A stretch of 64,000 nt of DNA. Origin: Rikenellaceae bacterium (GTDB lineage Bacteria > Bacteroidota > Bacteroidia > Bacteroidales > UBA932). The stretch lies in the NCBI GenBank assembly GCA_900769145.1, contig CAAGFN010000064.1, positions 1-64,000 of the forward strand, given 5' to 3'. The position numbers were made by a program, and so were the translations under genes. The notes beneath the pieces were generated by a model. That model made no database searches. It was not told where the DNA came from and worked only from the letters and a program-made list of their open reading frames with translations. Shown one piece after another: positions 1 to 8,883 of this stretch. Numbering within the stretch: the first letter of the stretch is position 1; each line of letters opens with the position of its first letter.

Positions 1-12
1 ATGGTAATTGCC

Positions 13-1353
13 TTATTTCTTGATAGGGTAAAGCCGCACTAGAACCAGCATCAATGCTGCAATGGCAGCCGGGAAGAGAGAGAACAGAGCCCAGATCATG
101 TTGTTGACAGCTACCGGGTTTGTAATTGTCACCACCGTCTCACCTGACGGGTCAGTTCCGGATACGAATCCGGCGAAACCCAGGAAGAGGGCTACAAGCG
201 CTCCGGAGATGGCACTGCCGAATTTCTGTGCCATTGTTCCGGAAGAGAATATCAGGCCGGTTGACGAGGTACCGTTCTTCTCGGTGGCATAATCGGCCAC
301 ATCAGCGTACATGCTCCACAGGAGAGGGGAGTAAAGTCCTATTCCTATTGATGTCAGAATCACCATTGCCACCATCAGCCAGATGTAGCGCGGGTCCATC
401 GGTATGAAGAAGAATGCTATGGAAGTGACAATGCAGATGAGGGCTGCTGCCGTGAAGGCTCCGGACTTGGAGCCGACCTTCTTTGTGAACCATGGTGAAA
501 GTCCTCCGAAAATCATGCAGGTCACCTCGCCAAAGGTCATGAATACCGTATAATTGATAATCAGCCCGCTGACGGTGATTTCTCCACCGAGACAGTAGGT
601 GATGAGGTAGCCTGCGACGGCATAGCGGAAACCGTTGAAGAAATTGCTGCATATTCCGACCAGTGTCAGGTAAATCCAAGGTTTGTTGCGGAAAAGGTCA
701 GCGAATGGCTTGAGGGAGAAATGCTCTGCCCTGACAGGCTTGAGACGTTCCTTGGTCAGGAGACCGCAGGCCAGGGTCATTGCTGCAGCAAGCAGTCCCA
801 TAACGACTCCGATGACGGCGTACTGGTGCGCAGGAGTTCCTCCAATGGCTTTCTGGAGATAAGGGAAGGCCAGCAGAGTGATGAATCCCATTGCGTATGC
901 ACCTACCATCCTGAATGATGAGAACTGGTTCTTTTCGTCATCATTGTCCGTCATGACTCCCAGGAGCGAGCCGTACGGCACATTGACAGCGGTATAGACT
1001 GTCATCATCAGGAGATAGAGGGTGTAGGCGTATATCCTTTTCCCCACAGGGCCGAAGTCCGGGGTGAAGAGAAGGAGGGCGAATACAAGTCCGAGCGGGA
1101 TGGCTCCGAATATTATCCAGGGACGGTAGGTGCCCCATCTGCTCCTTGTCCTGTCGGCGATGCTTCCCATCAGCGGGTCGGACACGACGTCGAACAGCCT
1201 TGCGACAAGCATCAATGTGGCGGTATCTGCGACTGTAAGTCCGAAAATATTGGTGAAGAACAGGGGGAATGCGATGCTCATTACTTTCCAGGTAATTCCT
1301 CCGGCTGCGGCATCCCCGAGCGCATATCCGATTTTCTCTTTTAGTGGAACCAT
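13..1353 (-). CDS. GPH-family (MelB-like) sugar:cation symporter, MFS
   Basis: Inner-membrane carrier of 446 residues, the usual length for the glycoside-pentoside-hexuronide:cation symporters, which import sugars or glycosides with Na+ or H+. It has about 12 hydrophobic segments and starts with MVPLKEKIGYALGDAAAGG, typical of the family N-terminus. The family loop DPLMGSIADRTRSRWGTYRP follows helix 2 (roughly residues 58-77) and contains the Asp used for cation coupling in MelB. It is divergent from the acyltransferase at 1495. It may import the products of the glycan locus further along, but that is inference; nothing in the sequence fixes the sugar. The family call is secure, the substrate unknown. 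Confidence 0.9.
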   Translation of the reverse strand: MVPLKEKIGYALGDAAAGGITWKVMSIAFPLFFTNIFGLTVADTATLMLVARLFDVVSDPLMGSIADRTRSRWGTYRPWIIFGAIPLGLVFALLLFTPDFGPVGKRIYAYTLYLLMMTVYTAVNVPYGSLLGVMTDNDDEKNQFSSFRMVGAYAMGFITLLAFPYLQKAIGGTPAHQYAVIGVVMGLLAAAMTLACGLLTKERLKPVRAEHFSLKPFADLFRNKPWIYLTLVGICSNFFNGFRYAVAGYLITYCLGGEITVSGLIINYTVFMTFGEVTCMIFGGLSPWFTKKVGSKSGAFTAAALICIVTSIAFFFIPMDPRYIWLMVAMVILTSIGIGLYSPLLWSMYADVADYATEKNGTSSTGLIFSSGTMAQKFGSAISGALVALFLGFAGFVSGTDPSGETVVTITNPVAVNNMIWALFSLFPAAIAALMLVLVRLYPIKK

Positions 1354-1395
1354 AGATTATGTGGTGGTTTTAACGGCGCTAATATAGTGAATAAA

Positions 1396-1427
1396 TTGGA
1401 CATTTAGGGCAATAATGCCTATATTTG
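1396..1427 (+). promoter_or_regulatory. Bacteroidota-type promoter for the acyltransferase gene
   Basis: TTG at 1396-1398 and TATATTTG at 1420-1427 are separated by 21 bases, matching the TTTG / TAnnTTTG arrangement read by the Bacteroidota primary sigma factor. It would place transcription start about 60 bases upstream of the ATG at 1495. Confidence 0.5.
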
Positions 1428-1440
1428 CCGGCAAATTTGC
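1423..1440. promoter_or_regulatory. Overlapping palindromes over the -7 element (candidate operator)
   Basis: ATTTGCCGGCAAAT (1423-1436) is a perfect 14-base palindrome that begins inside the -7 element. It overlaps a second perfect palindrome, GCAAATTTGC (1431-1440). A dimeric regulator bound here would cover the predicted start site of the acyltransferase gene. The regulator is not identifiable from this window. Confidence 0.4.
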
Positions 1441-1494
1441 GGAAGAGCCCGCTCTGCCGTACGACAATTGAAGATTCCTGAAATATACTGAACT

Positions 1495-2631
1495 ATGACT
1501 AATCAATCTACCCTGTGCGGGAACCAGTCCGGCAGAATAGTCTTCATCGACTATATCCGGGTCGTTGCCTGCTTCCTTGTGATGCTGGTCCATGCCAGTG
1601 AAAATTTCTATGGGGCCGACAGTTCCGGGCTTGCAGGCAATGTCTCAATGCTTGCGAACGGGGCCAACCGCTTCTGGGTCGCCTTCTATGACGGTTTCGT
1701 GGGCCGCACCTGCGTTCCCCTGTTCATGATTGTATCCGCATTCCTGCTGGTTCCGATGAAGCCGGGTGTGTCTATGGGTGAGTTTTACAAGAAACGCTTC
1801 ACCCGTATTCTTCCTCCTATGATTGTGTTTTTGCTCCTCTATACCTTCCTTCCGCTTCTCTGGGGAGGAATGAGCTGGGACCAGTCGCTGGATGACCTCA
1901 AGAGGCTGCCCTTCAATTTTCCTTCAATGGCCGGGCATCTCTGGTTTATGTATCCTCTTATAAGCCTGTACCTGATTATCCCTGTGGTTTCCCCTTGGCT
2001 TGAGAAGGCCTCTGCCAAGGATGAGTTGACCTTCCTCTGCATTTTCGGGGTTTCCACTTTCATCCCGTGGCTGCACAGGTTCGTCTCTCCTGAACTTTGG
2101 GGAGAATGCTTCTGGAACGGGTTCACTATGCTCTGGTACTGCTCAGGCTATCTGGGATATCTGGTGATGGCGCATTACATCAGGTTTCACCTGGGCTGGG
2201 ACAAGGCGAAGAGACTTCGTGTGGGCATCCTGTGCTTCCTTGCCGGTGCCGCATTCACGGGCTGGTCTTTCTGGCTGAAGGGAGTCCCGGGCCAGCTTAT
2301 CGAGACGCCGATGCTGGAGTGGTCCTGGGAGTTCTGTACTCCTAATGTGCTTCTTGCCTCGTTCGGCGCCTTCCTGATGTTCTCCTGCATTGAGCGGAAA
2401 GAGGCTCCTGCAATGGTGACCGGCCTCTCCAAACTCTCCTTCGGAATGTACCTGATGCATCTTTTCTTCCTCGCCCCAATAGCCGGTTTCTTCGTCAACG
2501 GCAATGTCTCCGACCCACAGATTCCGGTCTGGGCCGCCATCCCGGCCATAGCGATATGCACATTCATCTGCTGTGCCGTCACGTCCTGGCTTATTTCCAA
2601 GTTGCCAGGCAGCAAGTGGGTTATCGGGTGA
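1495..2631 (+). CDS. Acyltransferase family 3 membrane protein
   Basis: 378-residue integral membrane protein of the acyltransferase_3 (OafA/NodX-like) family, which transfers acetyl or other acyl groups to cell-surface sugars. Near the N-terminus it shows the family signature: FIDYIRVVACFLVMLVHAS (about residues 17-35), with the membrane-embedded His in VHAS, then FVGRTCVPLFMIVSAFLL with the conserved Arg. About ten hydrophobic segments follow. It stands alone, with its own promoter upstream and a hairpin terminator just downstream. Acceptor and acyl donor are unknown. Confidence 0.85.
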   Translation: MTNQSTLCGNQSGRIVFIDYIRVVACFLVMLVHASENFYGADSSGLAGNVSMLANGANRFWVAFYDGFVGRTCVPLFMIVSAFLLVPMKPGVSMGEFYKKRFTRILPPMIVFLLLYTFLPLLWGGMSWDQSLDDLKRLPFNFPSMAGHLWFMYPLISLYLIIPVVSPWLEKASAKDELTFLCIFGVSTFIPWLHRFVSPELWGECFWNGFTMLWYCSGYLGYLVMAHYIRFHLGWDKAKRLRVGILCFLAGAAFTGWSFWLKGVPGQLIETPMLEWSWEFCTPNVLLASFGAFLMFSCIERKEAPAMVTGLSKLSFGMYLMHLFFLAPIAGFFVNGNVSDPQIPVWAAIPAIAICTFICCAVTSWLISKLPGSKWVIG

Positions 2632-2653
2632 TGTTATTAGTTGGATGAATTCG

Positions 2654-2677
2654 GGCGGCTTCGTGGCCGCCTTTTTT
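2654..2677 (+). terminator. Rho-independent terminator after the acyltransferase gene
   Basis: GGCGGC (2654-2659) pairs with GCCGCC (2666-2671) around a 6-base loop and is followed by six T (2672-2677), 22 bases after the stop codon. Confidence 0.85.
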
Positions 2678-2686
2678 ATTGGTTAA

Positions 2687-3595
2687 GTTATTGACTATAA
2701 CGATACTGCATTGACAGCCCTTTATTTGCAGAGCGTAAACACCAATGCGATTTCCTCAAGTTCTACAATAAAGATAGATAAATATACACAGGCATCTATA
2801 TTGTCCCTGGCTTTTGCCGGGACGGAATACACGATTCTTTATCTGATAAACAGCACGGTCCTGACTTCGTTTGATGTGTCTGAAAATGTCCAACTGACAA
2901 AGTTGTTTGCATACGGCAATTCCAAAGTGAAGAATATAGATGTTTCCACTCTTACCAAATTGACATCCTTGTATGCCTACTCTTGTGCTCTGGAAAGCCT
3001 GAATGTTGACAACAATGTACAACTGACCGATTTGCGTTGTTACGGCAACAAAATTGCCTCACTGAATGTGGACAACAATGCTGCTCTGGAAACATTGGAT
3101 CTGAGCGGTACTTCGCTGGCCACACTAGATGTTTCCAAAAACACTTCGCTGGCCACACTTAGTTATAAGGAAGGGTTGAAAATTACGAGTGGATTTGCAA
3201 TAGGACGGGCAATAACAGTAAATGGTGTGAAAGGCGTCACATTCTATTGCTCCGGTACTGTTACAAAGATTGTTTCTACTGACGAAACTGAAACAAATTG
3301 GGGATATTATGAGACCACGGGAGCGACCAGTCGGACAGACGGTATGTCCAATACAAATAAAATCACCTCAGCTTCCCCTGCAGCCCAATGGTGCAGAGCA
3401 AAAGGAACAGCCTGGTACCTTCCTGCGATAGATGAACTGAAATCGGTTATAGGTGCCACTCAGTTAGGTACTGGTTACTATTGGTCTTCTACTGAGTACA
3501 GTGGTATCAGCGCATACATGGTCATCTATAATGGTAATAAAGAAGCGGATAAAAAGAATGAGGCATACTACGTGCGTGCTGTGTGGGCTTTGTAA
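2687..3595 (+). pseudogene. 5'-truncated leucine-rich-repeat / FISUMP-domain protein remnant
   Basis: The reading frame is open from 2687 to 3595 but has no convincing start. The first usable start codon is a TTG at 2711 with no ribosome binding site, and there is no signal peptide although the homologous proteins are exported. About residues 40-160 are short leucine-rich repeats of the Bacteroides surface type (units such as LTSLYAYSCALESLNVDNN). The C-terminal 70 residues resemble the DUF1566/FISUMP domain (WYLPAIDEL, YYWSSTEY, YYVRAVWAL). The frame starts only ten bases after the terminator of the preceding gene, so the 5' part appears to have been lost. Base composition is more A+T-rich than the neighbours. 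A short intact protein starting at 2711 cannot be excluded. Confidence 0.6.
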
Positions 3596-3624
3596 TCACT
3601 TTATCTATTCATCAATTTTTATAT

Positions 3625-3656
3625 TTTTTCGGCAGTCGCCTGCGGCTGCCGAAAAA
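3625..3656. repeat. Near-perfect inverted repeat (15-bp arms)
   Basis: TTTTTCGGCAGTCGC (3625-3639) is complementary to GCGGCTGCCGAAAAA (3642-3656) except for one T-G pairing, with a nominal 2-base loop. The T run lies in the 5' arm and the A run in the 3' arm on both strands, so this is not a canonical intrinsic terminator. It lies 29 bases after the LRR remnant. The rest of 3596-3820 shows no gene. Confidence 0.6.
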
Positions 3657-3820
3657 CAGTTTTCAAAAATGGCTTTGACAGAACAGTTGCCCGTATATCG
3701 GGACGTGTACAAACTGATAACATTAATTTTTCAGGTCACCCAATCTTATCCGAGGGAGTACCAGTATTCCCTTTGGAATTGAGTCGGATTCTGCAAGAAG
3801 GGTGATATGAGCGAAATTAT

Positions 3821-3850
3821 TTTGTTATACAGAATAATTGCCTATATTTG
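3821..3850 (+). promoter_or_regulatory. Promoter of the higB-higA operon
   Basis: TTTG (3821-3824) and TATATTTG (3843-3850) are spaced 18 bases apart, a good match to the Bacteroidota consensus. The predicted start of transcription is only about 8 bases before the toxin ATG at 3865, so the mRNA would be almost leaderless. Confidence 0.6.
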
Positions 3851-3864
3851 TAAAAAATTGAGAG

Positions 3865-4164
3865 ATGAGAATCGTATCGCAAAGGAAGTTGAGGGAGTTT
3901 TACGAGAAAGCGGAATATGCTGATGCGAAGGTTCCGCTTGAGCGGTGGTATCATATTGTGTCAGAGGCTCATTGGGGTGGGTTTGCAGAAATGAAACGGG
4001 ACTTTGGCACTGTGGATTCGGTAGGGAACCAGCACTACGTGTTTAATATCGGCGGTAATAAGTTCAGGCTGGTGGTGGTTGTAAAGTTTGTCATGGGTTA
4101 CGTTTTCATCAGATTTGTCGGGACTCACAAGCAATATGACAAGATAGATGCATCAAACATTTGA
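3865..4164 (+). CDS. higB: HigB-family toxin (mRNA interferase) of a type II toxin-antitoxin pair
   Basis: 99-residue protein matching the HigB_toxin family: MRIVSQRKLREFYEK at the start, the central WGGFAEMKRDFGTVD segment and the FNIGGNKFRLVVVVKF strand-turn-strand. Known members are RelE-fold endoribonucleases that cut mRNA, usually at the ribosome, until neutralised by HigA. The toxin-first gene order and the downstream Xre-type antitoxin fit the family. It lies in an A+T-rich islet next to a gene remnant, suggesting acquisition by transfer. The family call is strong; activity is untested. Confidence 0.88.
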   Translation: MRIVSQRKLREFYEKAEYADAKVPLERWYHIVSEAHWGGFAEMKRDFGTVDSVGNQHYVFNIGGNKFRLVVVVKFVMGYVFIRFVGTHKQYDKIDASNI

Positions 4165-4174
4165 GGAAAGAATT

Positions 4175-4537
4175 ATGAGACAGATTACGGAATCACAATA
4201 TCAACTGGCGTTGAAGAGGATTGAGGAACTTCTTCCGGAAGTTAGTGAGGATATGTCTCCTGATGACCCGAAAGCGGTGGAACTCACTATGATGTCTGAC
4301 ATCGTGATTGATTATGAGGAGTCTCATTATCCTATTGAGAAGCCAACGGTGGCTGAATTGATTAAGGATGGGCTCAAGGAGATGAATCTCACGCAGAAGG
4401 ACTTGGCCAAGGAGTTGGGGGTCAGTACTACCAGAGTGAATGATTTCACTACAGGAAGAGCAGAACCCAGCCTCTCGTTGGCAGGCTCTATCTGCAGGAT
4501 TCTCAAGATAAGCCCTGTGGCCATGATGAGGATGTAG
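4175..4537 (+). CDS. higA: HigA-family antitoxin with Xre-type helix-turn-helix
   Basis: The antitoxin partner of the upstream toxin. The start at 4175 is preferred because GAGGAAAG (4163-4170) sits just before it and the resulting 120-residue protein begins MRQITESQYQLALKRIEEL, as in other HigA proteins. An in-frame ATG at 4148 would overlap the toxin gene by 17 bases. The helix-turn-helix is at about residues 70-115 (LTQKDLAKELGVSTTRVNDF). Such proteins bind and inhibit the toxin and repress their own promoter, here probably the site at 3821-3850. Confidence 0.88.
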   Translation: MRQITESQYQLALKRIEELLPEVSEDMSPDDPKAVELTMMSDIVIDYEESHYPIEKPTVAELIKDGLKEMNLTQKDLAKELGVSTTRVNDFTTGRAEPSLSLAGSICRILKISPVAMMRM

Positions 4538-4560
4538 ATGATTCCTGATAGACAATCAAA

Positions 4561-4595
4561 GAGGCTGGCTAAAAATTTGCCAGCCTCTTGTTTTA
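4561..4595. terminator. Bidirectional intrinsic terminator between higA and the V-ATPase operon
   Basis: GAGGCTGGC (4561-4569) pairs with GCCAGCCTC (4579-4587). A T-rich run follows on the plus strand (TTGTTTT) and a shorter one on the minus strand, so the hairpin can end transcription of both convergent operons. Confidence 0.75.
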
Positions 4596-4638
4596 TATTG
4601 AGATCCCCGGTCGAAGCAGGGGATGACGAAAAGGTCAA

Positions 4639-5073
<435 letters not shown>

Positions 5074-5080
5074 TTAATAA

Positions 5081-6940
5081 TTATTTCTTCAATGGGTTGT
5101 ATTTGAGGCCCTTGCCCTCATAGCCGCTGTTCTTGAAATACTCCACGAAATTCAGTCGCAGAGGGTGAACAAAGGCTCCGAGGCAGGACATAAGTATGTT
5201 CAGCACGTGGCCGAAGAGGAGAATCAGCACGAACGGAAGCCATTCCCAGGTCGGGTTGGTGCCGAGCACCATTGAACCGAGGTTGTTGAAGGCTCCTCCG
5301 AGCATTCCTCCGGCCAGGCCGAGTGCATAGAGACGGATGTAGGACAGTACGTCACCCAGGATTCCGGTTGCCATGTTGTAGGTATCCCAGAGACCGGCTC
5401 CGATGTTGATCAGAGGGTTGCGTCCCGGCTTGTTGAAAATATAGATTCCAAGCGCGGAAACAACACCGAGCACAATCACGATAATCTTCACTGCAGGCTC
5501 AGGAACGAGACCCAGCATTGCGACAACAGCCGTGATTATGCCACCGAGAATGAGAACGAGCCATCCCCAGGTGCTGATGTTCTCCTTGAAGCCGAACCTC
5601 CTGGTGTAGAGGACAGCCTTCACTGTCATGGCCAGGCAGATGTGGAATACTCCTATCAGGATGGCGAGAACCATCTGGAGGGCGTATGATGAACCTCCTA
5701 CCTGGATGTCACCTGTCAGCATTACTGACTTCAGTGCATCCGGTATCCAGGATACCTCAGTCAGGTTGACTCCGAATGCGGTTCCAAGGAAGAAGCCCAC
5801 AACTGTGGTCGAGATTCCCAAGACTGAGATAAGCTTTCCGAGTCCATCGAACATGCTGATATTCACTATCTTCCTGTCCTGGAGAATGCCGTAGATTATG
5901 AGAATGATACCGTAGCCGGCATCGCCCATGCACATTGCGAAGAACAGGAAGAAGAAAATCGACAATATAGGTGTCGGGTCCCATTCCCCGTAAACAGGCA
6001 TTCCGTACATTCCGGTAATGCATTCGAAGAGTTTGCTGAATCCGTTGTTCTTCAACTTGATAGGCGGATTGTCCTCCTCGAGTGCCTCCTCCCTGATGTA
6101 ATAGACATCCATCTTGTCGAATGCGGCGGTGAGCCTCTCGTCCTCATCCACCGGTGCGAATCCTGTGAATGTGGTGATGCGGTTCTCCGCAGCCTGTTCG
6201 CCAGTGGCACCTGCAAGGTATCTGTCCAGTTCGGAGCCTGTGTTCTCCAGTTCGGCGTCAAGTCTGCCGGTCTCTGAAGCAAGTTTCACCAGAGTGGCCT
6301 TGTGGCGGACAAGAGTCTCGTTCAGAGAGGCAATCTTCGCCTCCGATTCCTTCCAGGAGCCTGCCGGAGCGGGGCATTCCTGGGCAGGGAAAGTATAGTC
6401 CCCGTCAGCGGATGCCACGACTACGAAATAAACGTTCTTGCCGTCGTCATTGATGACCTGAAGGGCGTATGCTGACTTGTCCAGAGCCTCGAATGACTTG
6501 GTTCCCATCTTGTAGTAATGGAACACGTAGCCGAGCTCGGCCAGCCTGCCTACAGCCTCCTTGTCGAAGTCGCCCCAAGGCTGTCTCTCGCGGAGTTCCC
6601 TGCCGGCGGCCTGGATGCCAGCCTCGATTTCACCGATTTCAGTGAATGTCCTTGCGGCAAGGTCGGCGAGCGCATCTGCCTCAAGACCGGAGTAATCAAG
6701 TCCTTCGGCGGCCTTTGCAACCTTTCCGGCCTCCGCATCCTTGCTGAAATCAACTGTAGAGAGTTTCGCAATGATGGATTTAAGCCTGGACGTCTTTTCG
6801 AGCAATGCGGACGAACGCTCATCCACCGGTTTGGAAGAACGTGTGATATCCACCACTCCGAGTTCCTGGAGTTCGTTCAGAAATGTCTCCTGCCCCTCTG
6901 ACAGAAGGACAAAGGAGTATTTTGTCATTTTACTGATCAT
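5081..6940 (-). CDS. ntpI: V-type ATPase subunit I (a-type stator/channel subunit)
   Basis: 619 residues. The N-terminal half (about 1-330) is a soluble, partly coiled-coil stator arm. The C-terminal half has about seven membrane helices and forms the ion half-channels against the c ring. The functional Arg lies in the motif LSYIRLYALGLAGG. The start MISKMTKYSF resembles the common MIVKMKKY start of this subunit and overlaps the end of subunit D by 11 bases; an alternative Met lies at 6928. Length and topology are normal for the family. Confidence 0.93.
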   Translation of the reverse strand: MISKMTKYSFVLLSEGQETFLNELQELGVVDITRSSKPVDERSSALLEKTSRLKSIIAKLSTVDFSKDAEAGKVAKAAEGLDYSGLEADALADLAARTFTEIGEIEAGIQAAGRELRERQPWGDFDKEAVGRLAELGYVFHYYKMGTKSFEALDKSAYALQVINDDGKNVYFVVVASADGDYTFPAQECPAPAGSWKESEAKIASLNETLVRHKATLVKLASETGRLDAELENTGSELDRYLAGATGEQAAENRITTFTGFAPVDEDERLTAAFDKMDVYYIREEALEEDNPPIKLKNNGFSKLFECITGMYGMPVYGEWDPTPILSIFFFLFFAMCMGDAGYGIILIIYGILQDRKIVNISMFDGLGKLISVLGISTTVVGFFLGTAFGVNLTEVSWIPDALKSVMLTGDIQVGGSSYALQMVLAILIGVFHICLAMTVKAVLYTRRFGFKENISTWGWLVLILGGIITAVVAMLGLVPEPAVKIIVIVLGVVSALGIYIFNKPGRNPLINIGAGLWDTYNMATGILGDVLSYIRLYALGLAGGMLGGAFNNLGSMVLGTNPTWEWLPFVLILLFGHVLNILMSCLGAFVHPLRLNFVEYFKNSGYEGKGLKYNPLKK

Positions 6941-7550
6941 TTCGCAGCTCCTCCATAGCTTCTTCTTCCTCGTGGCGGCTCTTCACGATCTTGGACGAGG
7001 CCTTGCTGAGGTTCTCCTCGTCTTCCATATATCGCTTGATTTTCCGGATGGCCTCTTGATAACCGGGAATTTGCACCTTCTCGTAGAGGTTCACCTTCTG
7101 GGTGGTCTTCTTCCTCTGGTAGTCGAGAATGCGGCTCTTCTCCTGATATACTTCCGACTCGATGCCGAGGCGGGAGAGCTCCTTCAGTATCGCAACTCCG
7201 TCGGCATACCAGGCCGGCTTGACGAAGGCATTGAAAGGATGAATCTCATAATGGATTTCCTTCAGTTCCGGCGTCTTCACTCCGGCGAGCTTCACGGTCA
7301 CCAAATCCACATCGGTGATGCTGATAAGGCCCGGCTCAAACTCGTTCCAGAGAGCGGCGAGGTAGTCGTATTTCTTCATTGAGGCATCCAGTTCCTCAAT
7401 AAGCTTCTCGGATTTCTCCTTGGCTTTGCGGACTTCGAGGCGCAGGGCCGACTCCTTGTTCTGAAGGGTAGGGAGGGCCTTCTGACGCATCTTCAGCTGC
7501 TTGCCGAGGTTGTTCAGGGAAGTCTTATTGTATTGGAATTTAATTGCCAT
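6930..7550 (-). CDS. ntpD: V-type ATPase subunit D (central rotor shaft)
   Basis: 206 residues, mostly alpha-helical with long N- and C-terminal coiled-coil stretches, starting MAIKFQYNKTSLNNLGKQL. Subunit D forms the central stalk turning inside the A3B3 head. It lies 13 bases after subunit B, and its 3' end overlaps subunit I by 11 bases, which suggests translational coupling. Confidence 0.92.
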   Translation of the reverse strand: MAIKFQYNKTSLNNLGKQLKMRQKALPTLQNKESALRLEVRKAKEKSEKLIEELDASMKKYDYLAALWNEFEPGLISITDVDLVTVKLAGVKTPELKEIHYEIHPFNAFVKPAWYADGVAILKELSRLGIESEVYQEKSRILDYQRKKTTQKVNLYEKVQIPGYQEAIRKIKRYMEDEENLSKASSKIVKSRHEEEEAMEELRNDQ

Positions 7551-7563
7551 ATTGTTCTACTAA

Positions 7564-8883
7564 TTAATCTTTCCAGTACTTGTCGATGAGTGCCTGCTTG
7601 ATACCTGTCTCAGCTTTGCTGAAATACTTGCCGAACAGTTCCCATGCGGTGTCGAGCATCTCGTCAATGGTGATGTTGACATCGATGGAGAGGAGACGGG
7701 TGGCATATTCCTTGGCGTAGGCGAGACATCTGTGGTCATAGTCGCTGAGGTCGAAACCGTTCTCAAGCTTGGTCTTGGCATTCTGGGCATCCGCATAGAG
7801 ACGCACACCTGCGTTCATTACCTGGCTGTGGTCCTCGCGGGTCTTCTTGCCCTGGACGAGCTGCTTCAGACGTGAAAGCGAGCGGAACGGGTCAATGATG
7901 ACCTTTCCTGAATCCGCATCGGCACGGAGATAGAGCTGTCCCTCGGTAATGTAACCTGTGTTGTCAGGCACTGCGTGGGTAATATCTCCGTCGTTCAATG
8001 TGGTCACGGCAATGATGGTGATGGAACCGCCTGACGGCAGCTGGACGGCCTTCTCGTAAATCTTCGCAAGGTCTGAATACAGCGAGCCAGGCATGGAGTC
8101 CTTGGAAGGAATCTGGTCCATACGGTTGGACACGATACTCAATGCGTCAGCATACAGGGTCATGTCGGTAAGGAGGACGAGCACTTTCTCGTTCTTGTCC
8201 ACTGCGAAGTACTCGGCGGCTGTCAATGCCATATCCGGGATAAGAAGCCTCTCGACAGGGGAGTCCTCGGTCGTATTCACGAAGGAGATAATCTTGTCAA
8301 GTGCTCCGGCCGACTCGAATGCGTGGCGGAAGAAGAGATAGTCGTCATTGGAAAGTCCCATTCCTCCGAGGATAATCTTGTCCACATCGGCCCTGAGGGC
8401 AACATCGGACATTACCTGGTTGTAAGGCTGGTCCGGGTCTGCGAAGAAAGGAATCTTCTGCCCGGAGACGATGGTGTTGTTCAGGTCAATGCCGGCGATA
8501 CCGGTAGGAATGAGCTCGGAAGGCTGCCTTCTCTTGTAAGGGTTCACGGAAGGTCCTCCGATTTCCCTTTCCTCGCCTTCAACCTCAGGACCGCCGTCAA
8601 TCGGCTTTCCGTATGCGTTGAAGAACCTTCCCGAGAGCTGCTCGCTCACCTTCAATGAAGGAGGGTTTCCGAGGAATGACACCTCCGCATCGGTAGGGAT
8701 GCCCTCTGTTCCGGCGAATACCTGGAGGGTAACGGCGTCACCCTTGGTCTTCACGACCTGGGCAAGGCGGCCGCCAACTGTGGCGAGCTCGTCATTGGCA
8801 ACTCCTGTCGCTTTGAGGCCCACTGTGGCCTTGGTTATGGCGTCGAGCTGTGTATATGTTCTTTGAAATGCCTTATTTGCCAT
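7564..8883 (-). CDS. ntpB: V-type ATPase subunit B (non-catalytic head subunit)
   Basis: 439 residues from the ATG at 8883 (MANKAFQRTYTQLDAITKA), which follows GGAAAAA and overlaps the end of subunit A by 11 bases; a longer upstream extension of the frame runs inside subunit A and is rejected. It is homologous to the A subunit but lacks the Walker A P-loop (GIAGIDLNNTIVSGQK in that region), as expected for the regulatory nucleotide-binding subunit. It alternates with A in the hexameric head. Confidence 0.93.
   Translation of the reverse strand: MANKAFQRTYTQLDAITKATVGLKATGVANDELATVGGRLAQVVKTKGDAVTLQVFAGTEGIPTDAEVSFLGNPPSLKVSEQLSGRFFNAYGKPIDGGPEVEGEEREIGGPSVNPYKRRQPSELIPTGIAGIDLNNTIVSGQKIPFFADPDQPYNQVMSDVALRADVDKIILGGMGLSNDDYLFFRHAFESAGALDKIISFVNTTEDSPVERLLIPDMALTAAEYFAVDKNEKVLVLLTDMTLYADALSIVSNRMDQIPSKDSMPGSLYSDLAKIYEKAVQLPSGGSITIIAVTTLNDGDITHAVPDNTGYITEGQLYLRADADSGKVIIDPFRSLSRLKQLVQGKKTREDHSQVMNAGVRLYADAQNAKTKLENGFDLSDYDHRCLAYAKEYATRLLSIDVNITIDEMLDTAWELFGKYFSKAETGIKQALIDKYWKD

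Noticed and set aside
3625..3656. Intrinsic terminator after the LRR remnant
   Set aside because: The T tract precedes the stem and the A tract follows it on both strands, the reverse of a working terminator.
3501..3782. Small plus-strand frame overlapping the end of the LRR remnant
   Set aside because: It starts inside the FISUMP domain in another frame, has no ribosome binding site and no recognisable sequence.
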